Assembly (NCBI RefSeq): GCF_900115185.1
Contig: NZ_FOVN01000007.1
Span: 62,001 to 126,000, forward strand
Reading direction: 5' to 3'
DNA from: Algorimicrobium echini
GTDB taxonomy: Bacteria; Bacteroidota; Bacteroidia; Flavobacteriales; Flavobacteriaceae
DNA: 64,000 nucleotides
A program made the translations under genes and the position numbers. Below the pieces are notes generated by a model. The model saw nothing but the letters and a program-made list of their open reading frames with translations. It was not told the DNA's origin and made no database searches. Below are positions 1-10,440 of the stretch, one piece after another (position 1 is the stretch's first letter; every line of letters starts with the position of its first letter).

Positions 1-1
1 C

Positions 2-130
2 AATGCAAACGAATTATTACAAACAATAATGAAACTTAAGCCAACTGCTGCTAAAGGAGTTTATGTGAAAAGCATCTATATGTCTAGTACCATGAGCCCA
101 AGTTTAGCTGTAGAAACTAAAATTGGTTAA
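2..130 (+). CDS. rplA: 50S ribosomal protein L1, C-terminal end (partial)
   Basis: The frame starting at base 2 is open and ends at TAA 128-130. It gives the last 42 residues of ribosomal protein L1, recognisable by the motif [17 protein letters not shown] and the C-terminus VETKIG. L1 binds 23S rRNA at the L1 stalk and in many bacteria represses its own operon by binding the mRNA. The rest of the gene lies before the window. It sits 19 bases before rplJ, the usual rplKAJL-rpoBC order. Identification rests on both the motif and the gene order. Confidence 0.93.
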   Translation, partial: NANELLQTIMKLKPTAAKGVYVKSIYMSSTMSPSLAVETKIG

Positions 131-149
131 GTAGTTTAAAACTTTTATT

Positions 150-671
150 ATGACTAGAGAAGAAAAATCACAAGTAATCGAAGAATTAACTGCGCAATTA
201 GCCAATAATACTATTATTTATTTAGCAGATATTTCCGGATTAAATGCAGGATCGACATCAGATTTACGTCGTGCTTGTTTTAAGGCAAATATAAAATTGG
301 CCGTAGTTAAAAATACCTTGCTTGAAAAAGCAATGGAGGCATCAGATAAAGATTTTGGTAACCTTCCTTCAACATTAAAAGGAAATACCTCTATCATGTA
401 CTCTGAAGTTGGTAATGCACCTGCCAAAGTAATTCAAAACTTCCGTAAAAAATCATCTATGCCTCTTTTAAAAGGCGCATTTATTGAGGAAGCTATTTAC
501 ATTGGTGACGAAAACCTAGACGCTTTAGTAAACATTAAATCTAAAGAAGAAGTTATTGGTGATATTATTGGCTTATTACAATCTCCAGCTAAAAATGTTA
601 TTTCAGCACTTAAATCAAGTGGTGGTAAATTAGCAGGAATTATGAAAACACTATCTGAAAAAGAAGGATAG
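150..671 (+). CDS. rplJ: 50S ribosomal protein L10
   Basis: 173 residues, the normal length for L10. The N-terminal part is the rRNA-binding domain (start MTREEKSQVIEEL, then VVKNTLLEKAM around residues 51-61). The C-terminal helix that binds L12 dimers is near the end (SALKSSGGKLAGIMKTLSE). L10 is the base of the L7/L12 stalk that recruits translational GTPases. The gene follows rplA after 19 bases and precedes rplL by 65 bases, so all are probably co-transcribed. In other bacteria the L10-L12 complex represses this operon; no leader structure specific to L10 is obvious in the short spacer. Confidence 0.97.
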   Translation: MTREEKSQVIEELTAQLANNTIIYLADISGLNAGSTSDLRRACFKANIKLAVVKNTLLEKAMEASDKDFGNLPSTLKGNTSIMYSEVGNAPAKVIQNFRKKSSMPLLKGAFIEEAIYIGDENLDALVNIKSKEEVIGDIIGLLQSPAKNVISALKSSGGKLAGIMKTLSEKEG

Positions 672-736
672 TATTAAATAGTACGCACTTAATTACAATT
701 ATATTATTATTAAAAATTTATTAAAACGATAGAAAA

Positions 737-1111
737 ATGGCAGATTTAAAAGATTTCGCAGAACAATTAGTAAACTTAACAGTAAAAGAAGTTAACGAAT
801 TAGCAACTATATTAAAAGATGAGTATGGTATCGAGCCTGCAGCTGCTGCTGTAGCTATGGCTGGTCCTGCTGCTGGTGGTGGAGACGCTGCTGAAGAGCA
901 AACTGAATTTGATGTAATCCTTAAAGCGGCTGGTGGTTCTAAATTAGCAGTTGTAAAATTAGTTAAAGAATTAACTGGTTTAGGATTAAAAGAAGCTAAA
1001 GAATTAGTTGATGGTGCTCCAAGCCCTATCAAAGAAGGTGTTTCTAAAGATGAAGCAGAAGCTCTTAAAACTCAATTAGAGGAAGCAGGAGCAGAGGTTG
1101 AGCTTAAGTAA
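737..1111 (+). CDS. rplL: 50S ribosomal protein L7/L12
   Basis: 124 residues. The N-terminal dimerisation domain ([22 protein letters not shown]) is followed by an Ala/Gly-rich hinge at about residues 35-50 ([17 protein letters not shown]) and the globular C-terminal domain ([17 protein letters not shown], then [15 protein letters not shown]), which contacts EF-Tu and EF-G. The coding sequence shows strong codon bias, with many GCT, GGT and TTA codons, as expected for a highly expressed gene. It is followed by a long structured spacer (hairpins at 1134-1198) before rpoB. Confidence 0.98.
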   Translation: MADLKDFAEQLVNLTVKEVNELATILKDEYGIEPAAAAVAMAGPAAGGGDAAEEQTEFDVILKAAGGSKLAVVKLVKELTGLGLKEAKELVDGAPSPIKEGVSKDEAEALKTQLEEAGAEVELK

Positions 1112-1133
1112 TTTAAGCACTCAAAAACATTAC

Positions 1134-1215
1134 GGTTTAGGTCTGAAGTGAACACTTTTAGGCCTAGACCATTTTGCGTATATAATCGTTACATACGCTA
1201 TTTTATTTTTTTTAA
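1134..1215 (+). promoter_or_regulatory. Two stacked hairpins with U-rich tail between rplL and rpoB (candidate attenuator)
   Basis: The first stem pairs the GGTTTAGGTCTGAA arm starting at 1134 with TTTTAGGCCTAGACC ending at 1170; with G-U pairs about 14 pairs form, capped by the inner palindrome AAGTGAACACTT. The second stem is GCGTAT (1176-1181) with ATACGC (1193-1198) and is followed at once by a T-rich run to about 1213. Stem plus U-run resembles an intrinsic terminator. In E. coli an attenuator and an RNase III site lie in the same spacer and set the ratio of ribosomal protein to polymerase subunits; that this spacer acts likewise is inference. Confidence 0.55.
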
Positions 1216-1233
1216 TCAAAATTCCGCCCATTG

Positions 1234-4200
1234 ATGTTAGCAAAACAAGCTGAAAGATTAAATTTCTCGTCTATTATTAATAGAACAGAATATCCTGACT
1301 TTATGGATATTCAGATAAAATCCTTCCAGGATTTTTTCCAGCTAGAAACTAAATCTGAAGAAAGAGGAGACGAAGGTTTATACAACACCTTTTTGGAAAA
1401 CTTCCCAATTACAGACACACGTAATCAATTTGTTTTAGAATTTTTAGATTACTTTATTGATCCACCACGTTATACTATAGAAGAATGTATAGAACGCGGA
1501 CTTACATACAGCGTACCGCTTAAGGCTAGACTTAAATTGTACTGTACAGACCCTGAACATGAGGATTTCGAGACCATTGTTCAAGATGTGTATTTAGGAA
1601 CAATTCCTTACATGACACCTTCTGGTACTTTTTGTATCAATGGTGCAGAGCGTGTAGTTGTATCACAGTTACACAGGTCACCAGGTGTATTCTTTGGTCA
1701 ATCATTCCATGCCAATGGAACAAAATTATATTCGGCCAGAGTTATTCCGTTTAAAGGGTCATGGATTGAATTCGCAACAGACATCAATCAAGTGATGTAT
1801 GCGTATATCGATCGTAAGAAAAAATTACCTGTAACTACGTTATTCAGAGCCATTGGTTTTGAACGTGATAAAGATATTTTAGAAATTTTTGACCTTGCAG
1901 AAGAGATTAAGGTTTCTAAAGCTGGACTTAAAAAAGTATTAGGTCGTAAGCTTGCAGCACGTGTGCTTAACACATGGCATGAGGATTTTGTTGATGAAGA
2001 TACTGGTGAAGTAGTATCAATTGAACGTAACGAGATAGTATTAGATCGTGATACCGTTCTAGATAAAGATAATATTGAAGAAATTCTTGAAACAAGTGTA
2101 AAAACAATTCTATTACACAAAGAAAGTGCTCAACAAGGAGATTACGCAATTATTCACAATACCTTACAAAAAGATCCAACAAACTCTGAAAAAGAGGCTG
2201 TTGAACATATATACCGTCAATTACGTAATGCTGAACCGCCAGATGAGGAAACAGCTCGAGGTATAATTGATAAATTATTCTTTTCAGATCAACGTTACTC
2301 TTTAGGAGAAGTAGGTCGTTATAGAATGAACAAAAAATTAGGTCTTGATATTGGAATGGATAAGCAAGTGCTTACTAAAGAAGATATCATTACTATCATT
2401 AAATATTTAATAGAGCTTATCAACTCTAAAGCGGAGATTGATGATATTGACCACTTATCTAATCGTCGTGTACGTACAGTAGGTGAGCAATTATCTCAAC
2501 AATTTGGTGTTGGTTTAGCACGTATGGCACGTACTATCCGTGAGCGTATGAATGTGCGTGATAACGAAGTATTTACGCCTATCGATTTAATTAATGCCAA
2601 GACTTTATCGTCGGTTATTAATTCTTTCTTTGGCACCAACCAGTTATCGCAATTTATGGATCAAACCAATCCTCTTGCCGAAATTACGCACAAGCGTCGT
2701 CTATCAGCATTAGGACCAGGAGGTTTATCAAGAGAGCGTGCAGGTTTTGAGGTTCGTGACGTTCACTACACACACTATGGACGTTTATGTCCAATTGAAA
2801 CACCTGAAGGACCAAACATTGGTTTAATTTCTTCACTTTCTGTATTTGCTAAAGTGAATTCTATGGGATTCATTGAAACACCATACCGTAAAGTAACAGA
2901 TGGAGTTGTAGATATTAAGAGCACACCTACATATTTAAGTGCTGAAGAAGAAGAAGAAAAGTTAATTGCACAAGCAACTGTTAAGGTTGACGACAATGGT
3001 AAAATTTTACATGATAAGGTTATTGCTCGTATGGAAGGTGACTTCCCAGTTATTGAACCTACCAAAGTAGATTATACAGATGTTGCACCAAACCAAATTG
3101 CATCTATTTCGGCTTCACTTATTCCATTCTTGGAGCATGATGATGCTAACCGTGCATTAATGGGATCTAACATGATGCGTCAGGCCGTACCATTATTACG
3201 TCCGCAAGCACCAATTGTTGGAACAGGATTAGAAAGACAAGTAGCATCGGATTCTCGTGTTTTAATAAACGCAGAAGGAAGCGGTGTTGTAGAATATGTT
3301 GATGCTAACGAAATTACTATCAAATACGATAGAACAGAAGACGAAGCCAAAGTAAGCTTTGATAGTGAGACAAAAACATATCCACTTGTTAAGTTCAGAA
3401 AAACAAACCAAGGAACATCTATTAATTTAAAACCAATTGTTCAAAAAGGTGATAAAATTAAGAAAGGTCAAGTTCTTTGTGAAGGTTATGCCACGCAAAA
3501 AGGAGAATTAGCTTTAGGACGAAATATGAAAGTAGCCTTTATGCCTTGGAAAGGGTATAACTTTGAGGATGCAATTGTAATTTCTGAAGAAGTGGTTAGA
3601 AATGATGTATTTACATCCATTCATATTGATGAATATTCATTAGAAGTTCGTGATACTAAATTAGGTAACGAAGAATTGACTAATGATATTCCTAACGTTT
3701 CAGAAGAAGCGACTAAAGATTTGGATGAACATGGTATGATTCGTGTTGGAGCAGAAGTAAAACCTGGTGATATTCTTATTGGTAAAATTACACCAAAAGG
3801 AGAATCCGATCCAACACCTGAAGAAAAATTACTACGTGCTATTTTTGGAGATAAAGCAGGTGATGTTAAAGATGCATCATTAAAAGCATCTCCTTCATTA
3901 AATGGTGTTGTAATTGATAAAAAATTATTTGCTCGTGCGGTTAAAGATAAGCGCAAGAGAGCTCAAGATAAAGAAGATATTGCTGCATTAGAAGCATTAT
4001 ATTTTAAAAAGTTTGACGATTTACAAGATATTTTAGTTGAAAAACTTTTTAACATTGTAAGCGGTAAAACAGCTCAAGGTGTTTATAATGATTTAGGTGA
4101 AGAAGTTTTACCAAAAGGTAAAAAATATACACTTAAAATGTTAAATGCTGTAGATGATTACACGCACCTTACATCTGGGTCTTGGACAACAGATGATTAC

Positions 4201-5046
4201 ACTAATAAATTAGTAGCTGATTTAATCCATAACTACAAAATTAAAGAAAACGACTTGCAAGGTTCTTTGCGTCGTGAGAAGTTTACAATTTCTGTAGGTG
4301 ATGAATTACCAGCTGGTATTATCAAACTTGCTAAAGTTTACATTGCTAAAAAACGTAAACTTAAAGTAGGTGATAAAATGGCAGGTCGTCATGGTAATAA
4401 AGGTATTGTTGCGCGTATTGTTCGTCAAGAAGATATGCCATTCCTTGAAGACGGAACACCTGTTGATATTGTTTTAAATCCACTTGGTGTACCATCTCGT
4501 ATGAACATCGGTCAGATTTATGAAACAGTTCTTGGTTGGGCTGGTCAAAAATTAAACCGTACATATGCAACACCTATTTTTGATGGTGCAACCCTAGATC
4601 AAATTAATGAATTTACAGATGAAGCTGGAATTCCAAGATTTGGACATACCTATTTATACGATGGTGGAACAGGAAACCGATTTGATCAACCAGCAACCGT
4701 AGGTGTTATCTACATGCTGAAACTAGGTCATATGGTTGACGATAAAATGCACGCACGTTCTATTGGACCGTACTCATTAATTACGCAACAACCACTTGGT
4801 GGTAAAGCACAATTTGGTGGTCAGCGTTTTGGAGAAATGGAAGTTTGGGCACTAGAAGCTTATGGTGCGTCTGCAACATTAAGAGAAATATTGACAGTTA
4901 AATCTGATGATGTCATTGGACGCGCTAAAACATACGAAAGTATTGTTAAAGGAGAGCCAATGCCTGAACCTGGTTTACCAGAATCATTCAACGTACTTAT
5001 GCATGAATTGAAAGGTTTAGGACTAGACATTAGATTAGAAGAGTAA
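1234..5046 (+). CDS. rpoB: DNA-directed RNA polymerase subunit beta
   Basis: 1270 residues from ATG 1234; a TTG directly before it (1231) could extend it by one residue but ATG is preferred. It shows the rifampicin-pocket segment [15 protein letters not shown] at about residue 467, then [16 protein letters not shown] and [14 protein letters not shown] near residue 517. Conserved C-terminal blocks include [14 protein letters not shown] and the extreme C-terminus. The visible rifampicin-pocket residues ([20 protein letters not shown]) match the usual sensitive pattern. The gene is co-oriented with rpoC, 78 bases downstream. Confidence 0.98.
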   Translation: MLAKQAERLNFSSIINRTEYPDFMDIQIKSFQDFFQLETKSEERGDEGLYNTFLENFPITDTRNQFVLEFLDYFIDPPRYTIEECIERGLTYSVPLKARLKLYCTDPEHEDFETIVQDVYLGTIPYMTPSGTFCINGAERVVVSQLHRSPGVFFGQSFHANGTKLYSARVIPFKGSWIEFATDINQVMYAYIDRKKKLPVTTLFRAIGFERDKDILEIFDLAEEIKVSKAGLKKVLGRKLAARVLNTWHEDFVDEDTGEVVSIERNEIVLDRDTVLDKDNIEEILETSVKTILLHKESAQQGDYAIIHNTLQKDPTNSEKEAVEHIYRQLRNAEPPDEETARGIIDKLFFSDQRYSLGEVGRYRMNKKLGLDIGMDKQVLTKEDIITIIKYLIELINSKAEIDDIDHLSNRRVRTVGEQLSQQFGVGLARMARTIRERMNVRDNEVFTPIDLINAKTLSSVINSFFGTNQLSQFMDQTNPLAEITHKRRLSALGPGGLSRERAGFEVRDVHYTHYGRLCPIETPEGPNIGLISSLSVFAKVNSMGFIETPYRKVTDGVVDIKSTPTYLSAEEEEEKLIAQATVKVDDNGKILHDKVIARMEGDFPVIEPTKVDYTDVAPNQIASISASLIPFLEHDDANRALMGSNMMRQAVPLLRPQAPIVGTGLERQVASDSRVLINAEGSGVVEYVDANEITIKYDRTEDEAKVSFDSETKTYPLVKFRKTNQGTSINLKPIVQKGDKIKKGQVLCEGYATQKGELALGRNMKVAFMPWKGYNFEDAIVISEEVVRNDVFTSIHIDEYSLEVRDTKLGNEELTNDIPNVSEEATKDLDEHGMIRVGAEVKPGDILIGKITPKGESDPTPEEKLLRAIFGDKAGDVKDASLKASPSLNGVVIDKKLFARAVKDKRKRAQDKEDIAALEALYFKKFDDLQDILVEKLFNIVSGKTAQGVYNDLGEEVLPKGKKYTLKMLNAVDDYTHLTSGSWTTDDYTNKLVADLIHNYKIKENDLQGSLRREKFTISVGDELPAGIIKLAKVYIAKKRKLKVGDKMAGRHGNKGIVARIVRQEDMPFLEDGTPVDIVLNPLGVPSRMNIGQIYETVLGWAGQKLNRTYATPIFDGATLDQINEFTDEAGIPRFGHTYLYDGGTGNRFDQPATVGVIYMLKLGHMVDDKMHARSIGPYSLITQQPLGGKAQFGGQRFGEMEVWALEAYGASATLREILTVKSDDVIGRAKTYESIVKGEPMPEPGLPESFNVLMHELKGLGLDIRLEE

Positions 5047-5052
5047 AAAAAT

Positions 5053-5120
5053 AGTTGTTAGTCAAACAGTATTCAGTTTTTTAAAACTGGATACTGACGA
5101 CTAAAAACTGAAGACTTAAA
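5053..5120. repeat. Inverted array of heptamers (AGTnnnn / ACTnnnn) in the rpoB-rpoC spacer
   Basis: On the plus strand AGT occurs at 5053, 5060, 5068 and 5075. After a TTTTTTAAAA turn, ACT occurs at 5086, 5093, 5100, 5107 and 5114, exactly every 7 bases. The two halves are inverted copies and can fold: GTATTCAGTTTT pairs with AAACTGGATAC, and outside it TTAGTC (5058-5063) pairs with GACTAA (5099-5104). It fills almost the whole 78-base spacer and ends a few bases before the rpoC start. It looks like a REP-like heptad element; its function is unknown. Confidence 0.7.
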
Positions 5121-5124
5121 AAAC

Positions 5125-8100
5125 ATGGCAAGAAAACAAGATAAGAATACAGTACAGAGGTTTAACAAAATCTCCATTGGTTTAGCATCACCAGAGTCTA
5201 TTTTAGCAGAATCTCGCGGTGAAGTTCTAAAGCCAGAAACTATCAATTATCGAACTCATAAACCAGAACGTGATGGTTTATTCTGTGAGCGTATTTTTGG
5301 TCCTGTAAAGGATTACGAATGTGCCTGTGGAAAATATAAGCGTATTAGATACAAAGGTATCGTATGTGACCGTTGTGGTGTAGAAGTAACAGAAAAGAAA
5401 GTACGTCGTGATCGTGTTGGACACATTAATTTAGTAGTTCCAGTAGCGCACATTTGGTACTTCCGTTCGTTACCAAATAAAATAGGTTATTTACTTGGTT
5501 TACCATCTAAAAAATTAGATATGATTATTTACTACGAACGCTACGTAGTAATTCAACCAGGTATTGCAAAAAATGCAGAAGGAGAACCTGTTCAGAAAAT
5601 GGACTTCCTTACTGAAGAAGAATACTTAAACATATTAGAAACCCTACCAAAAGAAAATCAATATTTGGACGATACAGATCCAAATAAATTCCTGGCTAAA
5701 ATGGGTGCTGAATGTTTAATTGAACTTTTATCGCGTATCAATTTAGATGAATTATCATTTGAATTACGTCATAAAGCAAATACAGAAACATCTAAACAAC
5801 GTAAAACAGAAGCTTTAAAGCGTTTACAAGTTGTTGAAGCTTTACGTGAATCTAACGAAAACCGTGAGAATAAGGCTGAATGGATGATTATGAAGGTTAT
5901 TCCAATCATTCCACCAGAATTACGTCCATTAGTACCTTTAGATGGTGGTCGTTTTGCAACATCAGATTTAAATGATTTATACCGTCGTGTTATTATCCGT
6001 AATAACCGTTTAAAGCGTTTAGTTGAAATCAAAGCGCCAGAAGTTATTTTGCGTAACGAAAAACGTATGCTACAGGAATCTGTAGATTCATTATTCGATA
6101 ATACTCGTAAATCTTCTGCTGTTAAAACAGATTCTAACAGACCATTAAAATCATTATCCGATTCATTAAAAGGTAAGCAAGGACGTTTCCGTCAAAACTT
6201 ACTTGGTAAGCGTGTTGATTATTCTGCACGTTCGGTAATTGTTGTTGGACCAGAATTAAAATTATTTGAATGTGGATTGCCTAAAAATATGGCAGCAGAA
6301 TTATACAAGCCTTTTGTAATTCGTAAATTAATTGAAAGAGGTATTGTTAAAACTGTAAAATCTGCGAAGAAAATTATAGATAAAAGAGAGCCAGTGGTTT
6401 GGGATATCTTGGAAAATGTTCTTAAAGGACACCCAGTATTACTAAACCGTGCGCCAACGCTTCACCGATTGGGTATTCAAGCTTTTCAACCAAAATTAAT
6501 TGAAGGAAAAGCCATTCAATTGCATCCATTAGTTACTACAGCATTTAATGCCGATTTTGATGGTGACCAAATGGCTGTGCACTTACCGTTAGGCCCTGAA
6601 GCCATTTTAGAATCGCAAATGTTAATGCTAGCATCGCATAATATTTTAAATCCAGCTAATGGTTCGCCAGTAGCAGTACCTTCACAAGATATGGTACTTG
6701 GTTTATATTATATGACTAAAGAGCGTAAATCAACAGACGAAGTTAAAATTAAAGGTGAAGGCTTAACGTTTTATTCTCCAGAAGAAGTGGTGATTGCTTA
6801 TAACGAAGGTCGTGTAGACTTAAATGCTGCTATTCGCGTGAGAACTTATGCTTTTAATGAAGCAGAAGAGTTAACATTACAAGTCATTAATACCACAGTA
6901 GGTCGTGTATTATTTAACGATAAAGTACCTCATGCAGCTGGTTACATTAATGAAGTATTAACTAAAAAATCACTACGAAATATTATTGGTGATATTTTAA
7001 AAGTAACAAGTGTACCAGAAACAGCTGCTTTCCTTGACGAAATTAAAACTTTAGGTTATAAATTTGCTTTCCAAGGTGGATTATCATTTAGTTTAGGTGA
7101 TATTATCATTCCACCAGAAAAACAATCTATGATTGATGGTGCAAATGTTAAAGTTGATGGTATTATGGCCAACTATAATATGGGTCTTATTACCAATAAC
7201 GAACGTTATAACCAAGTTATTGATATCTGGACATCTACGAATGCTGAATTGACTGAGTTGTCTATGAAGCGTATTCGTGAAGACCAACAAGGTTTCAACT
7301 CGGTATATATGATGCTTGATTCTGGAGCTCGTGGATCTAAAGAACAGATTCGTCAGCTTACAGGTATGCGTGGATTAATGGCGAAACCAAAGAAATCGAC
7401 TGCAGGAGGTGGAGAAATTATTGAAAATCCAATTCTTTCTAACTTTAAAGAAGGTCTATCCATTTTAGAATACTTTATCTCTACTCACGGTGCACGTAAA
7501 GGTCTTGCCGATACGGCTCTTAAAACTGCCGATGCAGGTTACTTAACACGTCGTTTGGTAGATGTATCTCAAGATGTTATTGTTAATAGCGTTGATTGTG
7601 GTACGTTACGTGGAGTAGAAGTTACTCCATTAAAGAAAAATGATGAAGTTGTTGAAACCTTATCAGAACGTATTTTAGGTCGTATTTCATTAAATGATGT
7701 TTACAACCCATTAACAGATGAGTTATTGGTTGGTGCAAACGAGATGATTGATGAAGTTATTGCTAAAACAATCGAAAATTCTCCAGTTGATGCCGTTGAA
7801 GTTCGTTCAGCATTAACCTGTGAAGCCAAACAAGGTATCTGTGCTAAATGTTACGGTCGTAATTTAGCAACAGGTAAAATGGTTCAACGTGGTGAAGCTG
7901 TTGGTGTAGTAGCTGCGCAATCTATTGGAGAACCAGGAACACAGTTAACACTACGTACCTTCCACGTGGGTGGTATTGCAGGTAACATTTCAGAAGAAAA
8001 CAAACTAATTGTTAAATTCGATGGTATAGCAGAGATTGACGAGCTTAAAACTATTAAGGGTGAAGACTCGGATGGTAACGAAGCTAATATGGTTATTTCT

Positions 8101-9426
8101 CGTACTTCTGAATTAAAATTAATAGATAAGAAAACAGGTATTACTCTAAGTACTAATAATATTCCTTACGGTTCCACTATTTTCGTTAAAAATGGTGACG
8201 TTCTGAAGAAAGGAGATGTTGTTTGTTCATGGGATCCTTATAACGGTGTTATTATTTCAGAATTTGCTGGTAAAGTACGTTATGAAAACATTGAGCAAGG
8301 TGTAACCTATCAAGTAGAAATTGATGAACAAACAGGTTTCCAAGAAAAAGTAATTTCTGAATCTAGAAATAAGAAGCTTATTCCTACGCTTCATATTGAA
8401 GACGCAAAAGGAAATGCTATGCGTTCTTATAACTTACCAGTTGGTGCGCACTTAATGATTGATGAAGGTGAAAAAATTAAAGTTGGTAAGATTTTAGTTA
8501 AAATCCCTCGTAAATCTGCTAAATCTGGTGATATCACAGGTGGTTTACCTCGTGTTACAGAATTATTCGAAGCACGTAACCCATCCAACCCAGCTGTAGT
8601 TAGTGCTATAGATGGTGTGGTGTCATTTGGTAAAATTAAGCGTGGTAACCGTGAAATTATTGTAGAATCGAAACTAGGTGAAGTTAAGAAGTACTTGGTT
8701 AAATTATCAAACCAGATTCTTGTTCAAGAAAATGATTTTGTTAAAGCAGGTATGCCGTTATCAGACGGTTCTGTAACACCTAATGATATTTTAAATATTA
8801 AAGGCCCTTCAGCAGTTCAACAATATTTAGTAAACGAAGTACAAGAAGTATATCGTTTGCAAGGTGTGAAAATTAATGATAAACACTTTGAGGTGGTTGT
8901 AAGACAAATGATGCGTAAAGTTAGAATCATGGATTCTGGTGATACGACATTCTTAGAAAACCAATTGGTTCATAAAGCTGACTTTATTGAGGAAAATGAT
9001 GAAATTTTCGGAATGAAAGTAGTAGAAGATCCAGGTGATTCTGTAAATATTAAAGCAGGTCAAATAATATCTCCACGAGAGTTACGTGATGAAAATTCTC
9101 TGTTACGTCGTGAAGATAAGAAGCTTGTTGAAGCACGTGATGCACAACCAGCTACAGCTACGCCAATTTTACAGGGTATTACAAGAGCATCATTACAAAC
9201 TAAATCGTTTATTTCTGCAGCGTCGTTCCAAGAAACAACTAAAGTTTTAAACGAAGCAGCCGTAAATGGTAAAGTAGATACACTTGAAGGTCTTAAGGAG
9301 AATGTTATTGTAGGTCATAGAATTCCAGCTGGTACTGGTATGAGATCTTATGAAAACATAATTGTAGGATCCAAGGAAGAGTTTGATGAAATGATGCAAG
9401 CTAAACAAGAAGTTAATTATAACTAA
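5125..9426 (+). CDS. rpoC: DNA-directed RNA polymerase subunit beta'
   Basis: 1433 residues, the length usual for Bacteroidota. The N-terminal zinc site starts CACGKYKR near residue 66 and continues [12 protein letters not shown]. The catalytic magnesium-binding motif [15 protein letters not shown] is near residue 474. The second zinc cluster, [14 protein letters not shown], is near residue 899, followed by [18 protein letters not shown] (trigger-loop region). It forms the active site with RpoB. It is the last gene of the block: a strong terminator follows at 9438-9470. Confidence 0.98.
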   Translation: MARKQDKNTVQRFNKISIGLASPESILAESRGEVLKPETINYRTHKPERDGLFCERIFGPVKDYECACGKYKRIRYKGIVCDRCGVEVTEKKVRRDRVGHINLVVPVAHIWYFRSLPNKIGYLLGLPSKKLDMIIYYERYVVIQPGIAKNAEGEPVQKMDFLTEEEYLNILETLPKENQYLDDTDPNKFLAKMGAECLIELLSRINLDELSFELRHKANTETSKQRKTEALKRLQVVEALRESNENRENKAEWMIMKVIPIIPPELRPLVPLDGGRFATSDLNDLYRRVIIRNNRLKRLVEIKAPEVILRNEKRMLQESVDSLFDNTRKSSAVKTDSNRPLKSLSDSLKGKQGRFRQNLLGKRVDYSARSVIVVGPELKLFECGLPKNMAAELYKPFVIRKLIERGIVKTVKSAKKIIDKREPVVWDILENVLKGHPVLLNRAPTLHRLGIQAFQPKLIEGKAIQLHPLVTTAFNADFDGDQMAVHLPLGPEAILESQMLMLASHNILNPANGSPVAVPSQDMVLGLYYMTKERKSTDEVKIKGEGLTFYSPEEVVIAYNEGRVDLNAAIRVRTYAFNEAEELTLQVINTTVGRVLFNDKVPHAAGYINEVLTKKSLRNIIGDILKVTSVPETAAFLDEIKTLGYKFAFQGGLSFSLGDIIIPPEKQSMIDGANVKVDGIMANYNMGLITNNERYNQVIDIWTSTNAELTELSMKRIREDQQGFNSVYMMLDSGARGSKEQIRQLTGMRGLMAKPKKSTAGGGEIIENPILSNFKEGLSILEYFISTHGARKGLADTALKTADAGYLTRRLVDVSQDVIVNSVDCGTLRGVEVTPLKKNDEVVETLSERILGRISLNDVYNPLTDELLVGANEMIDEVIAKTIENSPVDAVEVRSALTCEAKQGICAKCYGRNLATGKMVQRGEAVGVVAAQSIGEPGTQLTLRTFHVGGIAGNISEENKLIVKFDGIAEIDELKTIKGEDSDGNEANMVISRTSELKLIDKKTGITLSTNNIPYGSTIFVKNGDVLKKGDVVCSWDPYNGVIISEFAGKVRYENIEQGVTYQVEIDEQTGFQEKVISESRNKKLIPTLHIEDAKGNAMRSYNLPVGAHLMIDEGEKIKVGKILVKIPRKSAKSGDITGGLPRVTELFEARNPSNPAVVSAIDGVVSFGKIKRGNREIIVESKLGEVKKYLVKLSNQILVQENDFVKAGMPLSDGSVTPNDILNIKGPSAVQQYLVNEVQEVYRLQGVKINDKHFEVVVRQMMRKVRIMDSGDTTFLENQLVHKADFIEENDEIFGMKVVEDPGDSVNIKAGQIISPRELRDENSLLRREDKKLVEARDAQPATATPILQGITRASLQTKSFISAASFQETTKVLNEAAVNGKVDTLEGLKENVIVGHRIPAGTGMRSYENIIVGSKEEFDEMMQAKQEVNYN

Positions 9427-9437
9427 TTAATAAACTG

Positions 9438-9470
9438 AAAATAGCGTGAAGAAATTCACGCTATTTTTTT
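9438..9470 (+). terminator. Intrinsic terminator after rpoC
   Basis: A perfect 13-base-pair stem (AAAATAGCGTGAA with TTCACGCTATTTT) with the loop GAAA is followed by a run of T. It lies 11 bases after the rpoC stop and ends 13 bases before the next gene, so it separates the polymerase operon from the DUF3467 gene. Confidence 0.9.
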
Positions 9471-9483
9471 ATTACATACTATT

Positions 9484-9801
9484 ATGAGTGATAATCCAAA
9501 TCAAAAAAAACAGGGACAAATAAATATTGAAATTGATGAGAAAGTAGCCGAAGGAACTTATTCAAACCTAGCTATTATTAATCATTCTGTTTCAGAATTT
9601 GTGGTGGATTTTGTTAGTGTTATGCCTGGCACACCAAAGAGTAAAGTAAAATCCCGTATTATATTAACACCACAGCATGCCAAACGCCTGTTAAAGGCTT
9701 TGGGCGAAAATGTTTCGCGATTTGAAAATGCACATGGTGAAATCAAAGATTACGAGCAACCGCCAATTCCATTAAATTTTGGGCCTACAGGTCAGGCTTA
9801 A
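9484..9801 (+). CDS. DUF3467 domain-containing protein
   Basis: 105 residues matching the small DUF3467 family common in Bacteroidota, often found next to rpoC. Recognisable parts are GTYSNLAIINHSVSEFVVDF, the SRIILTPQHAKRLLKAL block, and the C-terminus QPPIPLNFGPTGQA. No enzymatic motif or membrane segment is visible and the function is unknown. The last 48 bases of coding sequence, including the stop, are part of a 106-108-bp segment that is tandemly repeated just downstream (9754-9988), so a copy of the C-terminal codons lies untranslated after the stop. Confidence 0.9.
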   Translation: MSDNPNQKKQGQINIEIDEKVAEGTYSNLAIINHSVSEFVVDFVSVMPGTPKSKVKSRIILTPQHAKRLLKALGENVSRFENAHGEIKDYEQPPIPLNFGPTGQA

Positions 9802-9988
9802 AACTTAAATTATAATTTAAAAAGATGATTAGGAGATAGCGGTTCTCGACATATTTTATAAGAGCAACCGCCAATTCCATTAAATTTTGGGCCTACAGGT
9901 CAGGCTTAAAACTTAAATTATAATTTAAAGATGATTAGGAGATAGCGGTTCTCGACATATTTTATAAGAGTAACCGCCAATTCCATTA
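9754..9988 (+). repeat. Tandem duplication of the DUF3467 gene 3' end
   Basis: Unit 1 (9754-9861, 108 bp) covers the last 48 coding bases of the DUF3467 gene plus 60 bases downstream. Unit 2 (9862-9967, 106 bp) is identical except for loss of two A in a run. A third, partial unit (9968-9988) repeats the first 21 bases with one change (CAA to TAA). Each unit junction holds an inverted repeat: GCGGTTCTC at 9839 and 9945 faces GAGnAACCGC at 9862 and 9968. The pattern is explained by unequal pairing between two ancestral 21-bp copies. Confidence 0.93.
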
Positions 9989-10015
9989 TACTTTAAGCGG
10001 GTCTTAAGCAATATT

Positions 10016-10057
10016 AAAAACAAAAAAAGCCTTATTAATTAAGGTTTTTTTGTTTTT
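10016..10057. terminator. Bidirectional terminator
   Basis: A near-perfect palindrome with an A/C-rich left arm (AAAAACAAAAAAAgCCTT), loop ATTAATT and the complementary right arm ending in T-runs. It lies between the plus-strand DUF3467 gene and the minus-strand [4Fe-4S] protein gene that converge here, so it can end transcription from both sides. Confidence 0.85.
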
Positions 10058-10071
10058 AATAATCTTGCCAA

Positions 10072-10302
10072 TTAACATGCTTCTTTTTTATTTAAACAAA
10101 ATTGTAAGGCTCCAGAAGGACACCTTTTAACTTGAGTAATAATATTTTCATTGGAATCTGCCTCTAAATCTATCCAAGGAATAACAGATTGCCTAAATAC
10201 ATGAGAGAGTTCTAAAGCACAGCGCTCAGCGTTTGTGCAGATTGATGGATTGTAGGTTACAGTAATATCTTTATTACTAAAAACATGGTGTTTTGCTTTC
10301 AT
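10072..10302 (-). CDS. YjdI-type (4Fe-4S)-binding protein
   Basis: 76 residues from ATG 10302; a GTG three codons upstream (10311) is possible but less likely. It resembles the small mono-cluster family containing E. coli YjdI: YNPSICTNAERCALEL, then the SVIPWIDLEA block (usual PWI motif), and VKRCPSGALQFC. Cysteines at these positions would hold an iron-sulfur cluster; the electron partner is unknown. Its 5' region (10303-10440) carries the half-site array at 10365-10432, shared with a second locus at 21172, which may control it. Confidence 0.82.
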   Translation of the reverse strand: MKAKHHVFSNKDITVTYNPSICTNAERCALELSHVFRQSVIPWIDLEADSNENIITQVKRCPSGALQFCLNKKEAC

Positions 10303-10364
10303 AGTAATCACAATTTGGGTTATGATGTCACTAAATGATTTTAGAACGTGTTTTAAAAAATAAT

Positions 10365-10432
10365 ATTATATCGATTAAAAGTATTAAAAATTCGATTAAA
10401 AGCAAATATTTTATCTACTTTTCGATAATCGG
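10365..10432. promoter_or_regulatory. Half-site array, offsets 0/21/51 (copy 1)
   Basis: TCGATTAAAAG occurs at 10371 and again at 10392, and TCGATAATCGG at 10422. The offsets (0, 21, 51) are the same as in the array at 21172-21251, and the nine bases ATTAAAAGT after the first CG are identical in both. Nine-base direct repeats spaced 21 bp apart are the known layout for LytTR-type response regulators. It lies upstream of the minus-strand [4Fe-4S] protein gene and downstream of prfC. The regulator is not in the window. Confidence 0.5.
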
Positions 10433-10440
10433 GCATTTTT

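Noticed and set aside
721-1032. Minus-strand frame of 103 codons across rplL
   Set aside because: It is the antisense shadow of the Ala/Gly-rich L7/L12 coding sequence, which is certain.
1788-4573. Several minus-strand frames inside rpoB (for example 1788-2120, 2775-3065, 3621-3956)
   Set aside because: Composition follows the rpoB codon pattern and none resembles a known protein.
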